In this document: positions 39,333 to 48,900 of the stretch, piece after piece | Position numbering within the stretch: the first letter of the stretch is position 1 | Layout of the letters: every line of letters starts with the position of its first letter | Program-made: the position numbers and the translations under genes | DNA from: Bordetella parapertussis | GTDB taxonomy: Bacteria; Pseudomonadota; Gammaproteobacteria; Burkholderiales; Casimicrobiaceae | Assembly (NCBI GenBank): GCA_943331295.2 | Contig: CALQLA020000032.1 | Location: 1 to 61,964 of the forward strand | Direction of reading: 5' to 3' | DNA: 61,964 nt | Notes under the pieces: model-generated | What the model saw: the letters and a program-made list of their open reading frames with translations, nothing else | Databases searched by the model: none | What the model was told of the DNA's origin: nothing

Positions 39333-40714
39333 CTGCGAACCAAGTCGCACTGTGGTACCTGGTTGCCTCCGTCCTCTTCATCTTCGCGCTGAAGGGGCTG
39401 TCGCATCCGTCGACCGCCCGCCGCGGCAACCTGTTCGGCATCATCGGGATGGCCGTCGCCGTCGTCGTCACGCTGGCGCTCGTCTACTCGAACACCAAGA
39501 ACGTCAGCATGATCCTCGTCGGCATCGCCGTCGGCGGCGGGATCGGCGCGGTGATCGCCAAGCGGGTGCAGATGACGCAGATGCCCGAGCTGGTCGCGGC
39601 CTTCCACTCGCTGGTCGGCCTCGCCGCCGTGCTGATCGCGGTGGCCGCCGTCAATAATCCGGCGTCGTTCGGGCTCCCGACCCCGATCCCGACCGGCAAC
39701 AAGCTCGAGCTCTTCATCGGCACCTTCATCGGCGCCATCACGTTCTCGGGCTCGGTGATCGCGTTCGGCAAGCTGTCCGGGCGGATCAGCGGCGCGCCGA
39801 TCGTGTTCCCCGGCCAGCACCTGGTCAACCTGGTGCTCGCGATCGCGATGATCGCCTTCGGCGCCTGGTTCTTCATGGGCGGCGGCTGGCTGCCGTTCAT
39901 CGTGATGAGCGCGCTCGCCTTCCTGCTGGGCGTCCTGATCATCATCCCGATCGGCGGCGCCGACATGCCGGTGGTGATCTCGATGCTGAACAGCTATTCC
40001 GGGTGGGCCGCGGCCGGCATCGGTTTTTCGCTCAACAACCCGATGCTGATCATCGCCGGCTCGCTGGTGGGTTCCTCCGGCGCGATCCTGTCCTACATCA
40101 TGTGCAAGGCGATGAACCGGTCGTTCTTCAGCGTGATCCTGGGGGGCTTCGGCGCCGAGGGCGGAACCGTGGCGGCCGACGCGTCGGCCAAGACGGTCAA
40201 GTCGGGCAGCGCCGACGATGCCGCTTTCATCATGGGCAACGCCGAGACCGTGATCATCGTGCCGGGCTACGGCCTCGCCGTGGCGCGCGCGCAGCACGCG
40301 GTGAAGGAACTCGCGGCGAAGCTCACCGAGAAGGGCGTCACGGTGAAGTACGCAATCCACCCGGTCGCCGGGCGGATGCCGGGGCACATGAACGTGCTGC
40401 TGGCCGAGGCCGAGGTGCCGTACGACCAGGTGTTCGAGATGGAGGACATCAACGGCGAGTTCGGCACCGCCGACGTGGCGCTGATCCTGGGCGCCAACGA
40501 CGTCGTCAATCCGCTGGCCGAGCAGAAGGGCAGCCCGATCTACGGGATGCCGATCCTCGAGGCATTCAAGGCCAAGACGATCATCGTCAACAAGCGGTCG
40601 ATGGCCTCCGGCTATGCCGGCCTCGATAACCCGCTGTTCTACATGGACAAGACGATGATGGTCTTCGGCGACGCCAAGAAGGTGGTCGAGGACATCGTCA
40701 AGGCGATCGAGTAG
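39329..40714 (+). CDS. pntB: NAD(P) transhydrogenase subunit beta
   Basis: This subunit has the rest of the membrane channel (about nine helices, residues 1-265) and the NADP(H)-binding domain III. The 461 residues include [20 protein letters not shown], the NADP site [17 protein letters not shown] and [18 protein letters not shown], and the final [18 protein letters not shown]. It is the last gene of the three-gene pnt operon. Confidence 0.96.
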   Translation: MTANQVALWYLVASVLFIFALKGLSHPSTARRGNLFGIIGMAVAVVVTLALVYSNTKNVSMILVGIAVGGGIGAVIAKRVQMTQMPELVAAFHSLVGLAAVLIAVAAVNNPASFGLPTPIPTGNKLELFIGTFIGAITFSGSVIAFGKLSGRISGAPIVFPGQHLVNLVLAIAMIAFGAWFFMGGGWLPFIVMSALAFLLGVLIIIPIGGADMPVVISMLNSYSGWAAAGIGFSLNNPMLIIAGSLVGSSGAILSYIMCKAMNRSFFSVILGGFGAEGGTVAADASAKTVKSGSADDAAFIMGNAETVIIVPGYGLAVARAQHAVKELAAKLTEKGVTVKYAIHPVAGRMPGHMNVLLAEAEVPYDQVFEMEDINGEFGTADVALILGANDVVNPLAEQKGSPIYGMPILEAFKAKTIIVNKRSMASGYAGLDNPLFYMDKTMMVFGDAKKVVEDIVKAIE

Positions 40715-41020
40715 TAGCCTGCGGCCGGGCGGGACCCGGCCGCGACGAGGTGCAACCGGCGCCGGCGGGCCGTGGCCGGCCTGCCCCGCCGCCTGCGCCG
40801 GGACGCACGACGCGCACGCGCCGGGCCGCGCCGCGACCGCTGCATCGGGCCGCCGTGCGAGAATCAGGGCGGCGAGGCGGGCTCCCGCCTCGCTCCGCCG
40901 GCGAACGCGCCTTGCGTTCGGGTTCCCCGCCCGGATGGTGTAACGTCTTGCGTTTTCGATTGTCTTACGGCTTATCCGCGCGGCGGCCGATGCGCCACAT
41001 CCCGCGCCCAGGCAGAGTTC
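40715..41020 (+). other. Intergenic region with two GC stems
   Basis: No gene is visible. A 9-bp stem GCGGCCGGG / CCCGGCCGC (40721-40743) directly after pntB could end or protect the pnt transcript, although no U-run follows. A second 9-bp stem GCGAGGCGG / CCGCCTCGC with a 4-nt loop lies at 40872-40893. The promoter of the next gene probably lies in the less GC-rich patch at 40940-40985, but no convincing -35/-10 pair can be named. Confidence 0.45.
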
Positions 41021-42466
41021 ATGACCCAATTCGACACAAACAAGCTGTTCGCTTCGCTGCTGCTTGCAGGCTTCGTCTTCGGCGCGCAGTCCGCCCGCGC
41101 GGTGAGCCTCAGTCCGGAAGGCATCGGTCAGGTGCTGCTGTTCCCCTACTACACCACCAGGGAGCCGGCGCCGGGCAATCCCTACGTGTCGCTGCTGTCG
41201 GTGGCCAATACGACGCCGCTCCCCAAGGCGGTGCGGGTGCGCTTCCTCGAGGGCCGGCGCGGCCAGCCCGTGTTCGATCTGAACCTTTTTCTCGCGCCGA
41301 ACGAGCAGTGGACAGCGGCCGTGCAGTCCGTCGGCGCCGGCGCCGGCATCGCGTCGGCCGACACGTCGTGCACGCTGCCGCCGATGTCGCGGGATACCGC
41401 GGCACCCAGCGCATTCAGCGGGGCCGCGTTCGCCGGCGACGGCCTGGGCAACGGGCTCGAGCGGGCCAGGGAGGGTTACCTGGAAGTGATCGAGATGGGA
41501 GTGCCATCCGATCCGGCCGTCGTTGCTGCCATCGCTCGCGCCGATGCGCCGCCGACGTGCACCGGGCTGGCGAACCTCGCCGCCGGCGCCGCGCTGGATC
41601 CGCCGCGCGGCGGCCTCGCGGGCAGCATGACGCTCGCGAGCCTGCTCGCGGTGACCGAGTACACGGCAGGGGCGATCGCGCTGGATGCATTCCGCCGGCG
41701 CGGACACTACGAACTGCCCGGCACGCCCAAGCCGGACCTGGCCGACGTCGATCCGCCGGTCGCCAGCCTCGCGGCCGGCGCCGTGGCCGGCGCCGGAGCG
41801 ATGGAGGCGGCCAACTGGCTCCAGCCGGTCGACGCAGTGAGCGCGCTGCTGATGAAGGACCACGTCTACAACGATTTCATGGTCGATCCGATCACCTGGA
41901 CCGGGACGGACTGGATCGCGACGATGCCGACCAAGCGCTATTACTATTCCAACACGCAGGTGGTCTACCTGTTCCAGCGGAATCTCGGCGCCGATGGCGC
42001 GTGCGACGACGTGCGCATCGAGGCGCGCCAGCGCGACGATGCCTTCGGCGACGGCGTGCCGTCGCGCGAGCGCCCGTCCGGCATGACCCGGTCCCCGCCG
42101 GCGCTGTGCTGGGCGGCGAACGTCGTGTCGTTCAATGCTGCCAACGTCCTGGGTTCCGGCAACGGCGCGGTGATCAGCACGGCGTACTCCCGCGGCCTGG
42201 TGGATCTGCAGTTCGTCCCGACCCTCGGGGCGACGGGCGCTCCTGCGCATGTGCTCCTGCCCCAACCGGCGGTGGGGGCCAACCTGGCGAACCTTGCGAG
42301 CCTGGCCGGCCCCGGCAACGTCATGCTCGCGGGGCTGCCGGTGATCGGCTATTCCGTTCAGTCGTACACCGTCGGGACGCTCGATGCGGTGCTTGGCGGC
42401 GCGTCGGCGTCGCGGTTCGCCAATATCTTCCGGCGCCCGCCACAGGCCGTACAGGACGTGCGCTAA
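41021..42466 (+). CDS. Exported protein of unknown function
   Basis: I recognise no named domain. The 481 residues begin with a signal peptide (LFASLLLAGFVFGAQSARA, cleavage near residue 27). The mature start VSLSPEGIGQVLLFPYYTTR with VSLLSVANTTPLPKAVRVRF and FLEGRRG resembles a family of conserved exported proteins without function in other proteobacteria. Only a few cysteines are present (C108, C175, C327 and a CWAAN segment), consistent with disulfides in the periplasm or outside the cell. The ATG at 41021 is chosen because the signal peptide begins there. It lies 84 bp ahead of the CPBP protease gene. Confidence 0.82.
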   Translation: MTQFDTNKLFASLLLAGFVFGAQSARAVSLSPEGIGQVLLFPYYTTREPAPGNPYVSLLSVANTTPLPKAVRVRFLEGRRGQPVFDLNLFLAPNEQWTAAVQSVGAGAGIASADTSCTLPPMSRDTAAPSAFSGAAFAGDGLGNGLERAREGYLEVIEMGVPSDPAVVAAIARADAPPTCTGLANLAAGAALDPPRGGLAGSMTLASLLAVTEYTAGAIALDAFRRRGHYELPGTPKPDLADVDPPVASLAAGAVAGAGAMEAANWLQPVDAVSALLMKDHVYNDFMVDPITWTGTDWIATMPTKRYYYSNTQVVYLFQRNLGADGACDDVRIEARQRDDAFGDGVPSRERPSGMTRSPPALCWAANVVSFNAANVLGSGNGAVISTAYSRGLVDLQFVPTLGATGAPAHVLLPQPAVGANLANLASLAGPGNVMLAGLPVIGYSVQSYTVGTLDAVLGGASASRFANIFRRPPQAVQDVR

Positions 42467-42550
42467 GGTGCCGGATCCGCTGTCGCGCGCCGCGGTGTCC
42501 ACCTCGTCGCGCGTCGTCGCCGGTCGTGCACAGGCGCGCGCGTGGGCGGC

Positions 42551-45500
42551 ATGACGCGGCGGCCCGCGTTCTGGGCCGCCTACGCTGCGTTGTCGGTCGT
42601 GGCGCTCGTCTTCGCCTGGCGGCTGTTTCCGCTCGCGATCCCGCTCGTGAATCTCGACCTCCGGCTTTCGCGGCAGGAGGCGATCGCCAGTGCCGAAGCC
42701 ACCGCTGCCCGCCTGCAACTCGTGCCGGACGGCGCGCGCTCGGCGGCCCGCTTCGCCAGCGACGCCGGCCTGCAGAACTACGTCGAGCTTGAAGGCGGGG
42801 GCAAGCCCGCGTTCGCCGCGATTGTCGCCGGCGACGCGTATTCGCCCTGGTGGTGGGAGGTGCGCCTGTTCACGCCGGGCGGCGTGAACGAGGCGGTGCT
42901 GCGCTACCGGCCGGACGGCGCCGGCAACGGTTTCAGCCAGCGGCTGCCGGAAGCCTTCCTGCCCGCGGACCCGGCGCGCCGCGCGCTCGACGCGGAGGCG
43001 GCAAAGGCACTCGCCGAGACCAGGGCGAAGGCCGACTGGGGCGTCGACTTCGCCCCCTGGTCGCTCCTGGAGCGCACGCAGCAGAAGGCGACCAACGGCC
43101 GCCTCGACCACACGATCGTATACGAGCGCGCGCAGGGCAACATCGGCGCCTCGCGGTTCCGGCTGCGGCTCACCGTCACCGGCGACGTGCTGACCGAGGT
43201 CTCCTACTACGCGCACGTCCCCGAGTCGTTCGACCGCCGCTTTCAGGAACTGCGCTCGGCCAACAACACCCTGGCCGGCGCGGCGAGCCTCGCCGGCGGG
43301 TTGCTCTACGGCCTCGGCGGCTGCATCCTCGGCGTGCTGTGGCTCCTGCGCCAGCACCAGCTTCTATGGCGGCCGGCGCTCGCGGCGGGGTTGGTCGTCG
43401 GCGGGCTCCTGGGCGCGACGTCGCTCGCGTCGGCGCCGTTGGCGTGGTTCGGCTTCGACTCGGCGCAGTCGGTCGACACGTTCTGGATCCGCCAGGTCGG
43501 CAACGCGCTCCTGGCGGCCGCCGGCGGCGGCGTGGGCTACGCCCTCGTGTTCATGGCCGGCGAAAGCCTTTCGCGCCGTGCCTTCGGCGGCCATCCGCAG
43601 TTGTGGCGGGCGTGGTCGCGGGAGGCGGCCCCGACCCGGCAGCTCCTCGGGCGCACGCTCGGCGGCTACCTGTTCGTTCCGATCGAGCTCGCGCTGATCG
43701 CGGCGTTCTACTACGCGACCAACCGCTGGCTCGGCTGGTGGCAGCCGTCGGAGGCGCTGACCGATCCCAACATCCTCGGCAGCGCGATCCCGGCGCTCGC
43801 GCCGATCGCAATGTCGCTGCAGGCCGGCTTCATGGAGGAGTGCCTGTTCCGGGCGGTGCCCCTGTCGCTGGCGGCGATCATCGGCGAACGCTACGGCTTC
43901 CGCCGCGCCGCCCTCGGCGTCGCGCTGGTGCTGCAGGCGGCGATCTTCGGCGCCGCGCACGCCAACTACCCCGGCTTTCCCGCGTACGCGCGGCTGGTCG
44001 AGCTGATCGGGCCGGCGCTGGTCTGGGGGCTCATCTTCCTGCGCTTCGGCCTCGTGCCGACGATCATCCTGCACGCGACGTTCGACCTCGTGCTGTTCGC
44101 CATTCCCGTGTTCCTGATCGATGCGCCGGGCGGGGCGCTGCAGCGGGTGCTGGTCGTCGCAGCCGGGCTCGTGCCCCTCGGCGTCGTGCTCGCGCGGCGC
44201 GTCGCCGCCGGCGGCTGGGGCGAACTCGCGCCCGCGTCGTACAACCGCGCGTGGCGGCCGCCGGCGCCGGTCGCGGACGCGCCGGCTCCCGGGCTGCGCC
44301 GCAGTGCGGGCGTGGCGCGCGGCTGGCCGGCCGCGTTCCTGCGCGTACTGCCGCTGCTGGGTGCCGCAGGCCTCGTCGCCTGGGGCCTCGCCGCCCGCTT
44401 CAATGCCGACGTGCCGCCGCTGCCCCAGCCGCGGGCCGCCGCCATCGCCGCGGCCGACGCCGCGCTGGGGGCGCGAGGCGTGGCGCTCGCTGGCGACTGG
44501 CGGCGCGCCGCGATGCCCAAGCTCGCCGTCAACGAGCCTGCGCAGCGACCGTGGCACAAGTTCGTGTGGCAGGAAGCGGGGCCCGCCGCGTACTCGAAGC
44601 AGGTCGGCGGCACGCTGGCGCCGCCGTTGTGGGAGGTGCGCTATGCGCGATTCGACGGCCCGGTCGACGAGCGGGCGGAGGAGTGGCGCGTCACCATCAA
44701 CGGCGACGGCACGGTGCGCGGCGTGCATCACGCGCTGCCGGAAGGACGCGCGGGGGCGCGGCTCGACCGCGATGCCGCGCTGGCGCTCGCGGAGCGCGAA
44801 GTTCGCGACCGGTTCGCGCAGGATCCCGCGGCCCTCACGGCAGTGGGCGCGGACGAGCAGCGGCTTCCCGCCCGGACCGACTGGGCGTTCATCTTCGGCG
44901 ACCCTGGCGCCGACGTCGGCGCAGGCGGCGAGGCGCGCATCCTCGTCGGCATCGCCGGCGACGGCGTCGCGTCGTCGGGGCGCTTCGTGCACGTGCCCGA
45001 GACATGGCTGCGCGCGCAGCGCGAGCGGGACGGCCGGATGACGATCGTCAAGCTGGCGCTGGGCGCCGTGGTGGCGGCCGGGCTGCTCGCCGCGCTGATC
45101 ATGGCGGTGCTGCGCTGGACGCAGGGGTGCAGCGACCGGCGGCTGCAGGTGATCGTGAGCGGGGTCGCCTTCGCGGTGTCGGCGGCCGACATCGCGAACC
45201 AGTGGCCGGGCATCGCAATGGGCTTGAGCACCGCGGAACCCGTTCTCTCGCAGGTCGGCATCGCGGTGGGCGGCGCGCTGCTCGCCGGGCTGGTGGCGGC
45301 GCTGCTGTACGGCCTCGCGGCGGGCGTCGGCGTGTGGTCGGCGCAGCACCAGCCCGTGCATCCGCTCGCCGGACGCCTGCCGGCCTGGGCAGCGGGCATC
45401 GCCGGCGCCTGCCTCGTGACGGGCCTCGGCGCGGTCTTCCAGCGGTTCGCGCCGCAACTCGCCCCGTTGTGGCCGTCCTACGCGGCCGAAGGCTCGTGGT

Positions 45501-45961
45501 TCCCGCCGCTCGCGGCGGTGACCGACGGGATGCAGGCGCTGATGATCTGCGGCGTGGCGCTGTATGCGCTGTCTTGGCTCGCGCGGCTCACGCACGAGTT
45601 CACGCGCCAGCGCTGGGTCGCCGTCGTGCTGCTGGTCCTGCTGTTCGCCGGCAGCGCGCTGCTCGGCGGGCGCGATCCCGTGGTGGCGCTGGCGGCGGGC
45701 GTGGCCGAAGGGCTGCTGACCGCCACCGTCGTCTATGCGCTGTTCCGGCACGACGACACGGCCGTTCCGGCCTACGTCGCCACCGGCACGGTGCTGCACT
45801 TCCTGCAGGCCGCCGCGCTGAAGTCGACGCCGGCGGCATGGCTCGATGCGGCGATCGCCGTCGCGATCACCATTGCCGTCACCATGCTGCTCACGCGCTA
45901 CCTGCTGCGCACGCGCGCCGCGGCCGCCGTCGCCGGCCCCGCGTCGCAGCCGGCGACCTGA
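42551..45961 (+). CDS. Large CPBP-family intramembrane protease with duplicated extracytoplasmic module
   Basis: A polytopic membrane protein of 1136 residues. The CPBP (Abi/CAAX-type) glutamic protease core lies at about 360-520: EECLFR near 429-434, FGAAHAN with H470, and HATFD near 508-512, the three motifs of the active site. Before it are one membrane segment and an extracytoplasmic module (about 37-242), then three or so helices. After the protease core comes another membrane segment, a second related module (about 622-832) and a C-terminal bundle of about seven helices. Both modules open with a short Ala-rich helix repeat of PepSY type and close with a similar stretch: YYAHVPESFDRRF in the first, RFVHVPETWLRAQ in the second. 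A GTG nine bases upstream (42542) is an alternative start. Substrate unknown. Confidence 0.88.
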   Translation: MTRRPAFWAAYAALSVVALVFAWRLFPLAIPLVNLDLRLSRQEAIASAEATAARLQLVPDGARSAARFASDAGLQNYVELEGGGKPAFAAIVAGDAYSPWWWEVRLFTPGGVNEAVLRYRPDGAGNGFSQRLPEAFLPADPARRALDAEAAKALAETRAKADWGVDFAPWSLLERTQQKATNGRLDHTIVYERAQGNIGASRFRLRLTVTGDVLTEVSYYAHVPESFDRRFQELRSANNTLAGAASLAGGLLYGLGGCILGVLWLLRQHQLLWRPALAAGLVVGGLLGATSLASAPLAWFGFDSAQSVDTFWIRQVGNALLAAAGGGVGYALVFMAGESLSRRAFGGHPQLWRAWSREAAPTRQLLGRTLGGYLFVPIELALIAAFYYATNRWLGWWQPSEALTDPNILGSAIPALAPIAMSLQAGFMEECLFRAVPLSLAAIIGERYGFRRAALGVALVLQAAIFGAAHANYPGFPAYARLVELIGPALVWGLIFLRFGLVPTIILHATFDLVLFAIPVFLIDAPGGALQRVLVVAAGLVPLGVVLARRVAAGGWGELAPASYNRAWRPPAPVADAPAPGLRRSAGVARGWPAAFLRVLPLLGAAGLVAWGLAARFNADVPPLPQPRAAAIAAADAALGARGVALAGDWRRAAMPKLAVNEPAQRPWHKFVWQEAGPAAYSKQVGGTLAPPLWEVRYARFDGPVDERAEEWRVTINGDGTVRGVHHALPEGRAGARLDRDAALALAEREVRDRFAQDPAALTAVGADEQRLPARTDWAFIFGDPGADVGAGGEARILVGIAGDGVASSGRFVHVPETWLRAQRERDGRMTIVKLALGAVVAAGLLAALIMAVLRWTQGCSDRRLQVIVSGVAFAVSAADIANQWPGIAMGLSTAEPVLSQVGIAVGGALLAGLVAALLYGLAAGVGVWSAQHQPVHPLAGRLPAWAAGIAGACLVTGLGAVFQRFAPQLAPLWPSYAAEGSWFPPLAAVTDGMQALMICGVALYALSWLARLTHEFTRQRWVAVVLLVLLFAGSALLGGRDPVVALAAGVAEGLLTATVVYALFRHDDTAVPAYVATGTVLHFLQAAALKSTPAAWLDAAIAVAITIAVTMLLTRYLLRTRAAAAVAGPASQPAT

Positions 45962-45989
45962 CCGGCAACGATCGCCGCACCCGCGCCCG

Positions 45990-48900
45990 ATGGTTCCTGC
46001 CGATTCACCCGCCGCCAGGCTGCTCGCCGCGCTCGCCTCGGGGATGGCGGCCGACGCCGTCCCGCTCAGGCGGCGCATCGAGCGCGCGCGCCACGCCCGG
46101 GCGCCGGCCGCGGAATGGGAGCGCATCGCCGCGGCCGTCGACCGCTCGGTCGAGAAACGTGCCCGGCGCGCGGCGCGCCTGCCTGCGATCGGCTACCCGC
46201 CGGAGCTGCCCGTCGCGCAGCGCGCCGACGACATCACGGCGGCGCTCGTCGCGCACCAGGTGATCATCGTCTGCGGCGAAACCGGCTCCGGCAAGACCAC
46301 GCAGATCCCGAAGATCTGCATGGCCGCGGGCCGCGGCCAGCGCGGGCTGATCGGGCACACGCAACCGCGCCGGATCGCCGCGCGCGCGGTCGCGACCCGC
46401 ATCGCGCAGGAACTCGGCACGCCGCTGGGCGACGTCGTCGGCTACAAGGTGCGCTTCACCGACCAGACCGGTCCCGACGCGTTCGTGAAGCTGATGACCG
46501 ACGGCATCCTGCTCGCCGAGACCACCGGCGACCGGCTGCTCGCCGCCTACGATACGATCATCGTCGACGAGGCGCACGAGCGCAGCCTCAACATCGACTT
46601 CCTGCTGGGCTACCTGAAGCAGCTCCTGCCGCGGCGGCCCGACCTCAAGCTGATCGTGACGTCGGCCACGCTCGACGCGGACCGGTTCGCCCGTCACTTC
46701 GGCCGCGAAGTCGACGGCGAGCTGCAGCGCGCGCCGGTGATCGAGGTGTCCGGTCGCGCGTTCCCGGTCGAGATCCGCCACCGGCCGCTCGCGACCGGCG
46801 ACAAGGAAGCCGACGACGAGGAGGAGCTGGAGGACGCGATCGTCGCGGCGGCGGAGGACCTCTGGCGCGAGGGGCCGGGCGACATCCTGGTGTTCCTTCC
46901 CGGCGAGCGCGAGATCCGCGAGACCGCAGACCTGCTCCGCGCGAGCCTCGCGCGGCGACCCTACGCGCGCGACGTGGAGATCCTGCCGCTCTTCGCGCGG
47001 CTCTCGGTGCAGGAGCAGCAGCGCGTGTTCGCGCCCAGCCGCGGCCGGCGCGTGGTGCTCGCGACCAACGTCGCCGAGACGTCGCTGACGGTACCGGGCA
47101 TCCGCTACGTGATCGACTCGGGCCTCGCGCGGGTCAAGCGCTACGCGATGCGCAACAAGACGACGCTGCTGCAGATCGAGAAGATCGCGCAGGCGTCGGC
47201 GAACCAGCGGGCCGGCCGCTGCGGCCGCGTCGCCGCGGGCGTCTGCGTCCGGCTCTACGGCGACGACGACTTCGTCGCACGGCCGCTCTACCCGGAGCCC
47301 GAGATCCTGCGCTCGTCGCTCGCCGCGGTGATCCTGCGCATGGCGGCGCTCGATCTCGGCGCGGTCGAGGACTTCCCGTTCCTCGAGGCGCCGGGGCCGC
47401 GCGCGATCGCCGACGGCTACCAGTTGCTGCAGGAACTGGGGGCCGTCGACGCCGAACGCGCGCTGACGCCGCTGGGCCGCGAGCTCGCCCGGCTGCCGCT
47501 CGACCCGCGCGTGGGACGCATGGTGCTGGCGGCGCGCGAGCAGGGCTGTCTCGCCGAGGTGCTGGTGATCGCGAGCGCGCTGTCGGTGCCGGACCCGCGC
47601 GAGCGGCCCCTCGAGCGTCAGCAGGCGGCGGACCAGGCGCACCTGCGCTTCCGTGACGAGCGTTCCGACTACCTGTCGCTCGTGCTGCTGTGGGAATTCT
47701 TCGCCGCGCGGCTATCCGAGAAGCTCGCCCACCGGCGGCTGGTCGACGCCTGCCGCGCGCAGTTCGTCTCGTACCTGCGGCTGCGCGAATGGCGCGACGT
47801 GCACAGCCAGCTCGCCAGCGAGATCACCGACCTCGGCTGGCGCTGGAACCCGGCGCTCCCGGCGACGATCGACCCTGCCCGCTACGCCGCGATCCATCAC
47901 GCGCTGCTGGCCGGGCTCCTCGGCAACATCGGCAACAAGGGCGAGGAGGGCGATGCCTACCAGGGGGCGCGCGGCACGCGGTTCTGGCTGCATCCGGGCT
48001 CGGGCCTCGCGAAGAAGCCGCCGAAATGGATCCTCGCCGCCGAGTTGGTCGAGACCACGCGCCTCTACGCGCGGTGCGCGGCGAAGGTCGAGCCCGACTG
48101 GATCGAGGCGGTCGCCGGAGACCGCGTGACCCGCGACTATTTCGAGCCGCGCTGGGACGCCGACCGCGGCGAAGTCGTCGCGAGCGAGCGGGTGCAGCTC
48201 TACGGGCTGACGCTCGTCGCCCGCCGGCGCGTCTCTTACGGCGCCGTCGACGTGGCGGCGGCACGCGAGGTCTTCATCCGCGAGGCGCTGGTGCCCGGGA
48301 CGCTGGCGACGAAGGGCGCCTTCCTCGCGCACAACAGGCGGCTTGTCGCCGACGTCGCCGAACTGGAGCACAAGGCGCGCCGGCAGGACGTGCTGGTCGA
48401 CGACGAGACGATCGCCGCGTTCTACTTCGGCCGCGTTCCGGCGGGCGTGTGCTCGCTCGTCACGTTCGAGCGCTGGCGCGCGGAAGCCGAGCGCGCCGAC
48501 CCGAAGCTGCTCCACCTGACCCGCGACGTGCTGATGCGCCACGCGGCGATGCACGTCACCGAGGCGCTGTTCCCCGAAACGCTCGAGGTGGCGGGCGTGC
48601 CGCTGCCGCTCAAGTATCGCTTCGCGCCGGGGCACCCGCTGGACGGGCTCACGCTCTCGGTGCCGCTGGCGCTGCTGAACCAGGTCGACGCGGCCCGGCT
48701 GACCTGGCTCGTGCCGGGGATGATCCGGGAGAAGGTGACCGCCTACCTCAAGGCGCTGCCCAAGGCCTGGCGCAACCGGCTGGTGCCGCTGCCGGACGCC
48801 GTCACCGCCTTCCTCGAGGCCGTCCCGTTCGGCGAGGACACGCTGCCCGGCGCGCTGCGCCGCTACCTCAAGGCGCGGCTGTCCGAGGCGCCGCCGGTCG

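Noticed and set aside
39074..43357. A 1427-codon open frame on the minus strand across pntAB, pntB and beyond
   Set aside because: It is antisense to clear pnt and CPBP genes, its product is His/Arg/Asp-rich with no domain, and such long antisense frames are expected at this GC content.
42850..46263. A 1137-codon plus-strand frame overlapping the protease gene
   Set aside because: It is a shifted-frame shadow; the product is an Arg/Ala/Gly string without domains, while the other frame has the full CPBP motifs.
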